The notes beneath the pieces are model-generated. The model did not search any database. It had not been told where the DNA came from and saw nothing but the letters and a program-made list of their open reading frames with translations. From Hyperoodon ampullatus (taxonomy: Eukaryota > Chordata > Mammalia > Artiodactyla > Ziphiidae): a DNA stretch of 64,000 bases. Location: positions 89,269,777-89,333,776 of the forward strand of contig OX457062.1 in the NCBI GenBank assembly GCA_949752795.1, given 5' to 3'. The translations under genes and the position numbers were made by a program. This document shows positions 1 through 9,464 of the stretch, one piece after another (position 1 is the first letter of the stretch; each line of letters starts with the position of its first letter).

Positions 1-1199
1 GCTCCTTATCATGTGTTGGAGGTCTCTGAATGGCAGAAACAATCTCTGGGAGATAGGATTACAGGTGACTATTTCCTTCTTTCTGTCTCAAGCACCAACA
101 CAAGTAATCATTGATTTTGAAAGAACTGTCATCTACTTTAGGAAAGTTCTTGCAAGTACCTTCCCTGGATCAATCTCAGTAATCCCTTAAGAATAAGAGA
201 ATGATGGACCAGTGGGAACATAGGAAAGTGGCTAAGCTTGTAACTGTAAACTAGCTGATATTCCTTTCAGGGTATTTGGATTTCTTCCTAATAAAAAATT
301 AATTGAAAAATATTCTCTTTGATCTGTAAATGAACTGAGTGATGAAAGCACTCAGTTTAGACCTGAAACAAGAATCTGAAAGCTCCAAAAAGAGGTTATT
401 ATCTGCCACAGAGCCCCACGAGAGCTAGAAAGACTAGGCTGACTTAGAAGAAACAGCTTTAAAAGCATTGCTTTGCAGAGCAGGCGGCATCAGTCTCAAA
501 AAGTGGCCAGTGAAAATGATTAAGGAAAAAAGATAGATGAGAGAAAAACAGTTCAGGGAGACCTAAAAACATACTTTCATAAAGAGCGAAGGAGGTCAGT
601 GCAAGACTGAGGAGTCACAGGGAGAGACAAGAGGGCTGGATGGCCTGGGCCCCGAGGTGGGGACAATGCATGGGGGCGGAGGGAGTGGGGGAAAGCACTT
701 CTGTTTTCTGAGAAAACGAACAGGTTGCACGTAGGCACCTGGGAATACGTTTAGGGTACAGCGAAGTAGAAAGAACAAGTGATCCCATTTGGTTCTGTGG
801 AGAAAAGCAGTTTTCAGGAGGAACTCTTGGAGCAAGTGTAAGCATCCTGGTTTCATGCTGACATCAATTCAAAAAACTGTATTCTTAAGAGTTTGCCCCT
901 GCTTTTACACCACACGTTTTCTTATATATAAATCCCCTTCGGGTTTTTTTTTTTTAAACTTTTCTTCCTTCATTTACCTTAGTGTCTTAGTAAAGTTAAC
1001 TTTTTAAAATACTAAGTACTTGTGGATTCACCCAAAGAGCAGCAGAGCATGTTTCTAGAGCAGAAGAAAGAGAGAAGCAGTGCACTTCTAGTGACTGAGG
1101 CCAGTGGGTGAGTTGGGGTGATGGGGGAACCGGAAGTGAGCAGAGGGCTGGACCCTCCAGGTCCCCGTGGACATGCCTTAGTGGGGTCTAGAGAGCTGT
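1..1199. other. Unrecognised sequence, presumed FAM118B intron 1
   Basis: No coding exon or repeat family recognised. An ETS-type core ACCGGAAGTG lies near 1,129-1,138. A purine-rich G-run stretch is at about 650-690 and a T-run at 943-955. Confidence 0.5.
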
Positions 1200-1990
1200 G
1201 GTGAAACGCTAAGTTCTTATCACATTCATTCTGGGAACAGATCCCAAACCTGCTCCAATGCGGAGAGCAGGAAACTGAAAACTATAATGGGCTCTCATTA
1301 AAGCTGTCATATCCATATGACAAGAATGGATATTATGAAAAATGATCAAAGGAAAAGAAGAGATCAAGAGAAAAATCACAGGAATCAGAGAAGAAAATGT
1401 CCCAGGATTGAAGGACATGAATTTCCAGAATGAAAGGGTCCACTGAGCACTCAGAATAGTCAATGATGAAATACCTGCACCAGGGTATATCATCATGAAA
1501 CTCCAGACCACGAGGGATAGAGAGAATACCCTCAAACTTCCACTGAGGGAGAAAAGAAAAACCAAACCAACAAAACAAGGTTCCGTAGAAAAGGTGTGAA
1601 CCACCACACCTCCAGGGCACTTACAGATACCGGGAAGTACAACGAGGCCTTCAAAACTCTGAGGGAAAATTATTTCTAACCTGGGACTCGATTACACTTC
1701 CAAACTATCAAACAAGTTTGTGGGCAAAATAAAGTCTTTCAGATACTTCTTAGGATGTAAGATGTGAGCCAAGAAATGGGACGGCTTGGGGGCCAGCCCA
1801 GGAGGAGAGTAAAGGTCAGTTCCTGCATGATACCGACAGGAAGTAGCAAAGGGGGGAGGAAGATGATGCAGGGCTCCAATAGAAAACAGAAGTGATACAT
1901 GTGCGCCCAGAGATAATGTTACTGATGTGAATGTGATTAATATGCTAGAGCATTTGGAAAAAAATTAACATAGGTAAGTGAAATAACCAG
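1200..1990 (+). repeat. HAL1/L1 ORF1-region fragment (old LINE)
   Basis: Contains the typical HAL1/L1 stretch 'gtcccaggattgaaggacat', then 'catcatgaaactccagacca' and further A-rich 3' sequence. It is heavily decayed with no intact frame. The 3' boundary is uncertain. Confidence 0.6.
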
Positions 1991-2384
1991 GCAAAGGTGA
2001 ACCTACACACATGGAACAGCAATGCAGGATCACCTGGCTCAACCAACGGTGGACGACATTGGGCAGAGGTATAAATACAGGAGTGTCTGCTGGGCGGGAG
2101 GGAGGGAGGGGGACTGATTCCTGGGCCCTAACTCAGCATTCACTGAATCAAAATTTCTAGAGGAGTGATCTGTAGCTTTAAAAGTACCTCAGGTGATTAC
2201 TATCATCAAGCAAGTTGGGGAAATGCTGACTAGTACTTTGGGGTCAGTAAACTCAAGAGTGGATTTGGTTTTCTGAGTCAGTTAACAGTGCAGCTCTCTT
2301 TATAACAGCTAGTGTAAGTCATTTTCATTAAACCAACAATATCATTAGAGCAAACACAGCATATTCCAATCACTAACAATTAAT
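1991..2384. other. Mostly unrecognised sequence with a MER5-like piece
   Basis: About 2,135-2,215 resembles the hAT transposon MER5A/B ('tcaaaatttctagaggagtg' followed by 'cctcaggtgattactatc'). The rest is not recognised. A GGGA-rich run is at 2,095-2,112. Confidence 0.4.
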
Positions 2385-2388
2385 ACAC

Positions 2389-2419
<31 letters not shown>
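2385..2419. repeat. (AC)n microsatellite
   Basis: ACACAC-type repeat with interruptions ACATACAT at the left and a pure run to 2,419. Confidence 0.95.
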
Positions 2420-2424
2420 ATCCA

Positions 2425-3390
2425 CATCTTTTTATATGGTCGATTAATCTATGACAAAGAAGGTAAGAATACACAGTGGGGAAAAGACAGTCTTGTCAAT
2501 AAATGTGTGGGGAAAACTGGACCGATACCTGCAAAAGACTGAAAGTGGGCCACTTTCTTACACCATATACAAAAATAAACTCAAAATGGATTAAAGAGTT
2601 AAATGTAAGACCTGAAACCAAAAGCTCCTAGAAGAAAACATAGGCAGTACACTCTCTGACCTTGGTCTTAGCAATTTTTTTTGGATCTCTCTCCTCAAGG
2701 CAAGGGAAACAAAAGCAAAATAAACAAATGGAACTACAGTACATCAAACTAAAAAAAGCCTTTGCACAGTGAAGGAAACTATCAACAAAACAAAAGGCAG
2801 CCTATGAATAGGAGAAGACATTTGCAAACAACATCAGGTAAGGGGTTAATACCCAAAATATACAAAGAATTCATACAACACAAAATCAAAAAAAAAAAAA
2901 AAAAAAAAAACAACCTGATTAAAAAATGGGCAAAGGACCTGAATAGACATTCTTCCAAGAAGATATACAAATGGCCAACAGGCACATGAAAAGATGCTCA
3001 ACATCACTAATCATCAGGGAAATATAAATCAAAACCACAATGAGATACCATCTCATACCTGTCAGAATGGCTATCATCAAAAAGACAAGAAGTAGCAAGT
3101 GTCTTTATGGTGAGAATGAGAGAAAAGGGAACTCTCGTGCACTGTTGGTAGGATTGTAAACTGGTGCATCTACTACAGAAAGTTGTACAGAGGTTCCTCA
3201 AAAAATTAAAAACAGAATTGCCATATGATCCAGTGATTTCACTTCTGGGTATTTACCCAAAGAAAAAACACGAATTCGAAAAGACACATGCACACCAGTG
3301 TTCACTGCAGCATTATTTACAATAGCCAAAATATGGAAGCAAACTAAGTGTCCACTGATAGATGAATGGATAAAGAAGATCAGGTGTGAA
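2425..3390 (+). mobile_element. L1 LINE, 3' part of ORF2 (fragment)
   Basis: Clear L1 ORF2 3' sequence: 'aaatgggcaaaggacctgaa', 'aatcaaaaccacaatgagat', 'gcatctactacagaaagttg' and 'gaatggataaagaagat'. It stops near 3,390 without the ORF2 stop or 3' UTR. Frames are broken. An expanded A-run (2,888-2,910) and many stops show it is dead. Confidence 0.92.
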
Positions 3391-3634
3391 TTTCTGAATT
3401 TCTCTAGGGATCCTCATATCCTCTGGCTTTTATCAACATGGTTGAATAATCCCTCATTTTCCATTGTCCATCTTCTGGAAACATAGTTTCTAGGTTCACC
3501 CTTCCAGTGTATATTCCTTTTCCCATAAGATACTTGGTCATCTTCATTTACATAAATGCTACAAAATACATAGCTCTTTAAGATGTTGAAAATGCTCCAA
3601 TGTAACATTCTTGTTTTATAATCATAAAATGCTG
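3391..3634. other. Unrecognised sequence
   Basis: AT-rich and non-coding by inspection. No repeat recognised. Confidence 0.4.
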
Positions 3635-3830
3635 ACTAATAATGTGAGTACCTACTACACAGTAGGAACCAGATATATTTACCTTGCTGCTCATCACAAC
3701 AATCTTATCAGGTAGGTATTATTGGTTCCACTGCACATATGAAGAAACTGAGGCTGAGAAGATTAAATGCTTGTAAATAACAAAGCATGATGCAAATCCC
3801 AGTCTGTTTTTGAAGCTCATGCTGTTTCTA
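3635..3830 (-). repeat. MIR SINE
   Basis: Reverse-strand MIR signature: 'gaagaaactgaggctgagaa' after a CACAT/TTACC region with 'tcaggtaggtatta', then 'aaatcccagtctg'. Diverged. Confidence 0.7.
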
Positions 3831-4009
3831 AAATACTAAGCCTGCCTCATTTCCTGCAAGCACTGGAATTTCAGCGATCTTCAGGTTGTTTACTCCACCC
3901 CCTTTTTTGGACGAGAAATTTAGGGTACAAAACTTTGAAGTGATTCCCCTAAATGGCAGAATGAAACCAAATCCCATAGCTCTTGACTCTTACTCTATTT
4001 TTATTCTAC
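3831..4009. other. Unrecognised sequence
   Basis: Short interval between two MIR copies. Nothing recognised. Confidence 0.4.
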
Positions 4010-4440
4010 AAATCTATGCACTGATGCTATACTAGGTGCTGGACAGGGCTAGTATTTACTGACTGTTGTGGTCTTTCCCGTTGCGGAGCACAGGCTCCGG
4101 ATGCGCAGGCTCAGCGGCCATAGGCTCACGGGCCCGGCCACGCCGCGGCCTGTGGGATCTTCCCGGATGGGGGCACGAACCCATGTCCCCTGCATCGGCA
4201 GGCGGACTCTCAACCACTGCGCCACCAGGGAAGCCCCTCTACAGTGCTTTAACCTGCATTAACTCACTCAATCGTCATGGTGGTCTTAGGGTAGATATTA
4301 TTCCCATTTTACAGGATAAAAAAACTAAAGTGAGAGAGATTAAGTAACTTGCACAAGGTCACACAGCTAGCAAGTGGCAGAGCTGGATCTGAAACCCAGT
4401 CTGCATGACTCCGAAGTGCAAGCTCTTAGCATCTCCAAGG
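4010..4440 (-). repeat. MIR SINE split by a CHR SINE
   Basis: The right part reads 'ttcccattttacaggataaa' and 'ttgcacaaggtcacacagct', reverse complement of the MIR core. The left part 'actaggtgctggacagggct' is its other end, separated by the SINE at 4,062-4,236. Confidence 0.8.
4062..4236 (-). mobile_element. CHR-type SINE (tRNA-derived), 3'-truncated
   Basis: The minus strand reads 'gcttccctggtggcgcagtgg...', the CHR-2 head. It ends at the 'ccacaaca' region and lacks the usual A-rich tail. It is inserted into a MIR. Confidence 0.93.
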
Positions 4441-4539
4441 TTTACAGTCCACATTATCTCTTCTGAATGCCCATACGGTTTTAGTCTAATTAAAAGTGTA
4501 CACGTTATGTGTGGACCCTTCTTTCAACCTGATGATTCA

Positions 4540-5035
4540 AACAAATGAAGTGTTAGAAAGTGAGACCAACAGGAAAATCTGTACACTGACTGGTTGCTTG
4601 GTGATACCAAGGAATATATTTTTTAAGGTGTGATGATGGTATTGAGGTTATGTTGAAAACTAGTTCTTATCTTTGACAGATACATACTGAAGTGTTTACA
4701 GATGAAATGATTATTTCTGGGATTTGATTCAAAACCATCTGGGAGTTTGGGGTGTAGAACAAGACTGGCCCTGTGTTGGCTGGATGTATTAGAAGCTGGC
4801 TCATGGGTACATGGGGTTTATTAGAGTTTTCTCTATCATGTAAATGTTTGAAAATTTCCAAAATTAAGAAAGAATGCACACACAAAAAAGAAAAAGATGA
4901 GAAAAACCATGTTATTTTAACAGTATTTGGGAAACAGAAATATGAATGATTTTCCCCCACTCTACTTTTTGTATTTTCACATTTTCTATATTACTTTTAT
5001 AATGGAAAACATAAAATAAGCTACTTAAAGAAATT
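4540..5035 (+). repeat. L1ME-type LINE 3' end
   Basis: Matches the recalled L1ME tail: 'ggtgtgatgatggtattgag', 'agatacatactgaagtgttt' and 'catgggtacatggggtttat', ending in an A-rich run. Old and diverged. Confidence 0.6.
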
Positions 5036-5269
5036 CCCCCCCCAAAAGAAATTCCCTATCTTCTAAAAATAGGCAGAGCAAGTCTGCCCATAATCTAATG
5101 AGGTCAAAGCATCATGACGAAAGCATTTCCCACCCCTTTATCAGTTAACTACCATTCACACGCTTTAAAAAAAGGCCACTTTTTAAGGACAAGTATGGTC
5201 TTTAAATATTAAACTAGCCAAGAGCATAAAGGCACATAAGGGCAAAACAGATTAGACACAGACTTAAGA
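5036..5269. other. Unrecognised AT-rich sequence
   Basis: No feature recognised. Confidence 0.4.
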
Positions 5270-5400
5270 AAAATAATTATGGTAACTAGACTTGTGGCGG
5301 TGACCATTTATTTGGTAGTATATATAAATGTTGAATTATAAAGCTGTACAACTGAAACTTACATAATAATAATTAAAAAAAGAAATTAAACCCCCAAACC
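5270..5400 (+). repeat. L1 3' end fragment
   Basis: 'gtagtatatataaatgttga' and 'aagctgtacaactgaaactt' match an L1MA/L1MB-type 3' UTR terminus. Confidence 0.6.
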
Positions 5401-5463
5401 AGATATGGTCAGGTAAAAATGGGTTACATTTCAAGGGATAATTAATATATAACATGCTTTGGT

Positions 5464-5483
5464 TTAAAAAAAAAAAAAAAAAA
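5464..5483. repeat. poly(A) run
   Basis: Uninterrupted A-run at the end of an AT-rich stretch, possibly a retroelement tail. Parent element not recognised. Confidence 0.8.
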
Positions 5484-6139
5484 GACTAACTAGTGATACA
5501 GTTCCTCTTGATAGTTAGGCAGAGTTTGGGACAAAGACTTTGAATGTGTAATGCTGACCTTCCTAATGGTCACATGGGCCACAGGACAGGGATCTCCTCG
5601 CCAGCGTATGGCCAGGTGGGGATGGGACAGCCACAGCTCACAGGCCAGCTGTCTTCTGTGGGTCACTGCCAGTCTTCCTCAGTGACACAACAATAATCTC
5701 CATGTGTGTCACAGTATGAAAGAAGTTTGGGAAGCAGTGATTTAAGCTAGACCTGCCCTGATCGTTGCTCAAAAGCTGAAAAAAAGTGAAACAAGGGGCA
5801 ACAGAACAATGGAATCTCTTTGAAATGCTGGCATGGAAAAAAGAACGAATACACATGGTATAGGTCAATACCATTGTTTTCTAATTTTTTTCTATCTGCA
5901 CTCCTTTCCACAACCCACCTAGGAAATTTGAAGGTGTATTCCAGCAGCACTAATGAAGTAACCTGCAAACATAAATGTTAGCTCAGTGGCATAAGGTTAA
6001 ATTGTGGGGACAGGATTAAAATCCTGGTTCTCTGTGCCAATGCTAAATATACTCAAGGTAACTCTGAAATAAATTCCACTTGTTAAGAAAGAGAAGCACT
6101 TAAGTGTCAGTGGAAAATCTTGATAGAAGCTTAGAGCTA
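5484..6139. other. Unrecognised sequence
   Basis: No exon or repeat family recognised. Confidence 0.4.
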
Positions 6140-6245
6140 GTAAGGATCTTCTTTTAAAAGACAAATAACTGAAGCCCAAGTTACTCGCTCAAGTTCACAA
6201 GCAGCTGAACTGGGACCAGTCCCCAGATCTCCCAGCTGCCTACAA
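6140..6245 (-). repeat. MIR fragment
   Basis: 'aactgaagcccaagttactc' and 'ttcacaagcagctgaactgg' resemble the reverse MIR core. Confidence 0.5.
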
Positions 6246-7879
6246 CGGCTCTTTCCAGGGCACCTCCAGAGAACTGCTAATTGCTTCTTTGAATCTCTCT
6301 AAAACCATAAAACAATATCCAAGTACTTCCTGCTCCTCAGGGAAACTGAATCGCTGGTTAATCTGCAACTAGCAAATCGTTGTTCAAGGAACCAGAATTT
6401 AACCTCATGCCATTAATTAACCTTAAATTTGGGATATTTAGACACAAGTTCTTTTATTAGTCCCTGTTTGTATTTATGAAATAAAAAGAAGGCTTAGTTG
6501 TTCTTGCACAGGTTAGAAAATATCCTTAAAAACAAATTATCAAGTTCTTCTTTATATGGTTATGGGGGGGCACATATTATGATACATCAAGATCTAGGTA
6601 GATAAGCCACGTTTGTACTCTATAAGAATGAAGACACCACTAATAGAATTTCCCTCCTTATACTGAGAAAACAGTCCAGATAAGAAGAGTCCCCAACCAA
6701 AAAGAGAATATGAGATTAGTGCAGAAGTGGAAAAATGAGCTATCTAAAACAGCATTAACTGAATGAGGAAGAGAAAGGAGGCAATATATATCTTTACATA
6801 AATTCTTGTGTACTGAGAGCAACTCTATTTCAAATCAGCAAGTGGCCAGACTCAAAGGATAAACGTTAAGGAACCAAACTTCTGTACCCACGTTGGCTAA
6901 AGCTGTACTGTGATACCAAGCAAACAAACACTCTGAATTCTTCAAACTTCTCTTACAAAGTTTCAACAAGAAAAACCTAAAAGTTCCTTCTCCAGAAAAA
7001 AAGGGACCAGTGTTTTTATGCCTAGGCACTATAGTGTGTGCCTTGGGTTAACCTGAAACCCAAGAACACAAGCTCTGTGTCACTGACAATGACATCTGAG
7101 TTGGTTCTTCATTTTGTTTCCTGCCACAGAAGGCCAATTCTGCAGGAACAGGGGTCACTTCTTGAATGCCATTACGGACAGGTTAAGGCAGAAAAAGGCT
7201 CCCCAGCACCCCCCCAAAACCATAAAAGTTCTACACCTAAAACAGGCTTGTAATTAATGTAACGATATGAATTTAAGTCCTGATGTCCAAATTTCAGAGT
7301 CCCTGGAAAGGAGGCTTCACATACTTACGTAACACGTGATGTGCGACTGCTTAGTGAAATTAGAACCTGGGGCTGGGACGTTATCAGTAAAAGGTAGTAA
7401 TTCTCAACTTCTCTAGATATGTGTCTTTCCTGGGAATTTGCAGGGGAAAAAAACAGTAGGAGAGAAGCTGTTTCTCAACCTCCCTTCAAATTCTTCACAT
7501 TTATACCCTGATCACCTCTCTTATTAGAGAAACATACAAAGGTCTTCTTTCCCCCTCTTTACAAATACATGTACTCCTACCTCCATTCTTTAGGTCAAAA
7601 ATGGACAGAAATTAGATAATTCAAAATGTTCAGACACACCTAACCCATGCCTCTGATGCACTTCAGCCAGCCAAGGGATATTTGTGAGTTGATCTGTGAG
7701 TTTACTCTGTACCAGATGCGGGGGATAAAAAAAATGAATGAGTCCTTAAGGCACTCACAGTTCAACAGCAGCTGTCAATAGTACATCTTGACCTGTACAA
7801 TTCAAAACCAATTCACACTCAAAGGACAGTACAGTGTAGGGAAAAAGACCACTGAATGAAGCACAGCCTTTCTACTGAG
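6246..7879. other. Largely unrecognised sequence
   Basis: A possible L2 or MIR 3' remnant at about 7,690-7,790 ('ctctgtaccagatgcggggg' then 'ttaaggcactcacagttcaa'). Otherwise no gene or repeat recognised. A G-run at 6,563-6,569. Confidence 0.4.
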
Positions 7880-8215
7880 CACTCAGATTGCAGCTTCCTA
7901 GCTGAATTCCCAGCTATCAAAGCCCTCTCCTTTTCAATCTGTCCTGCATTCAACTGCCAGATTCATTTCCAGAATTCCACTTTCAAGGAGTCTCTCTCCT
8001 GCTCTATCATCTTCAAAGACTCCTCCTTACTTACCACATCCAGTTCAAACCCTTCTTCCAGTTAAAGTCTTCTATAGGCTAGCTCCACTTACCTGTTCAA
8101 CTTTATCTCATGCTCTACAGGGCTCCCTTCTGCCAACCCCTTTTAGAGGGGTAGGACGCAAACTTAATTTCACTACCTCCTCTAACTCCTCAGGCAGCCT
8201 TCATTCTAAGCAGTC
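7880..8215 (+). repeat. L2 LINE fragment
   Basis: 'aaagtcttctataggctagc' and 'caactttatctcatgctcta' follow the L2 pattern of cttcc/ctggccc/cctcatctc. Diverged. Confidence 0.55.
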
Positions 8216-8759
8216 TTAAAAACTGTTTCCTCGATCGTCAGCACAGATCCGTTAATTTCCTGAGATCTCTTCAGGGCTCGGCATCAGCTTTCTTCTTAAT
8301 AAATGGCAGGTCTGTTCCCAGGTACTTTTAACATTACCATCCCAACCAGATGTTCCTCTTCCCTGCCACTCCTTAGTGAAGTCACAGGGTCTTGACTTAG
8401 TGAAGTCCCTGCCAGTTTGGGCATGGGAGTCCCAACATTGCACCTTGTAAGAGAAGGAGAGGGTCTGGAGCAAGTTACAAACCAGGAATGGAGAAAACGA
8501 AGGAAGTGGAAAAGGGAAGGGAAGATTCCTGCTCTGTACTTTGTCTTTTCTTTGGAAGCAGTGGGGGGAGGGATGGAGGAGACGCCACGAAATGAATTCT
8601 TGAAGAAGGCAGAAGAAACTCAAGATGCTCCCTAGGAAGAAAATATGGACCCGTGGATAACGGAAGGGCTCCCCATCGCCCCTGGGAGAGAAGGACTAGT
8701 TACAACGTGAAACAAAGAGGTTGAGAGTCAGGAGATGAGGGGTGGAGAGGCTTCAGAGA
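8216..8759. other. Unrecognised flank of the CpG island
   Basis: Purine-rich (GGAGAGGG, GGGGGGAGGGATGGAGGAG) with no exon recognised. Apparent ORFs here show no family resemblance. Confidence 0.4.
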
Positions 8760-9081
8760 TTCCGCATCTCCGAAGGTCGAGCGGTAAGGAAAAAATTAAG
8801 GACGCGAGGCGTCCCTCGAGGGATTGGCCGAGCACCCGGGACGTGGTTGCCAAAAGGGACGAGGTGGGCGCCTCAGACGGCTCTGGGGCGAGTGTTCATA
8901 GGGCACGCTTCTCCCGGGCGCGGGGGCGGGGAGGTGGTTTTGAGTGGGGTCGTCTGTTAAAGGGAGGAACGGTTTCCCAAGACAGGGGTCTCCGAGAACG
9001 GAAGCCCTGGGGACTCGGAAACGTTAAAGCGTTGAGGCACCGGCATTTCCCAGCCCCAACCCGGCTTCACCACACACTCAC

Positions 9082-9150
9082 CGCGTCTCCTCCAAACACC
9101 ACCGCTCCAGTTGCAGCTACCAGCCGGCGCAGCCGCACTTAGCGCTCATC
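9082..9150 (-). other. FAM118B: Probable non-coding exon 1 of FAM118B (5' UTR)
   Basis: On the minus strand the sequence reads ...GAGACGCG then GTGAGTGTGTGG, a strong GTGAGT donor whose exon ends at 9,082. It sits inside the CpG island just upstream of RPUSD4 in the divergent direction. The gene name is inferred from human synteny. No FAM118B protein-coding segment is present here, so the call rests on the donor, the island and gene order. The 5' boundary is a guess. Confidence 0.5.
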
Positions 9151-9155
9151 GTCCC

Positions 9156-9196
9156 CACGTGACTCGCCCGGGACCCCGCCCCGCCCGCCCCACGTG
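9156..9196. promoter_or_regulatory. Pair of CCACGTGAC E-boxes in the core promoter
   Basis: CACGTG at 9,156-9,161 and again at 9,191-9,196, both in the same nine-base context CCACGTGAC and 35 bp apart, with GC boxes between. The context matches sites for USF, MYC/MAX and the TFEB/MITF family (CLEAR-like, GTCACGTGAC). Which factor uses them is unknown. Confidence 0.7.
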
Positions 9197-9275
9197 ACCC
9201 GCAGGGCCCACCCACTCCCTCCTCCCTCTAGTCCGTCTTCTGCGCGCGGGCTTAGCTCGCACCTCCCTTCTCGGC

Positions 9276-9286
9276 AAGATGGCGGC
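9276..9286 (+). promoter_or_regulatory. RPUSD4: YY1-type motif AAGATGGCGGC at the start codon
   Basis: The sequence AAGATGGCGGC spans the ATG (9,279) of RPUSD4. This is the strong form of the YY1 site often found just inside the start of TATA-less housekeeping genes, where the same bases also serve as the Kozak context (AAGATGG). Confidence 0.7.
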
Positions 9287-9464
9287 TCCTAGCTGTAGTG
9301 TGCCTGGCCTCTGGGTCCGGGGTTCCTGGCAGCGTCTGGGGAATCTCTTCACTTTTGTCTCAAAGCCACTTTGTTCCGCTGCTGCTGCCTCTCGGCCCCT
9401 GGATGCCCAGCGATTAGCGGAGAGGCTTCGAGCCCAGAAACAGGAACAAAAGACGAAGAAGCCG
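9279..9464 (+). CDS. RPUSD4: RPUSD4 coding exon 1 (presequence)
   Basis: Codes residues 1-62. It starts MAAPS and contains Trp, Arg and Leu-rich residues with almost no acids until about residue 42, like a matrix-targeting signal, then a basic helix ending KTKKP. The donor is GTGAGC at 9465 in phase 0. The ATG lies inside AAGATGGCGGC. Reading through the donor would keep an open frame to about 9548, which explains the longer apparent ORF. Confidence 0.95.

Noticed and set aside
4062..4236. tRNA gene signal in the many SINE heads
   Set aside because: The A/B-box-like parts belong to tRNA-derived SINEs; no cloverleaf with a plausible anticodon stands alone.
1..9081. FAM118B coding exons
   Set aside because: Searched both strands by eye for the gene's conserved SIR2-like segments and found none. 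Only a likely non-coding first exon is called.
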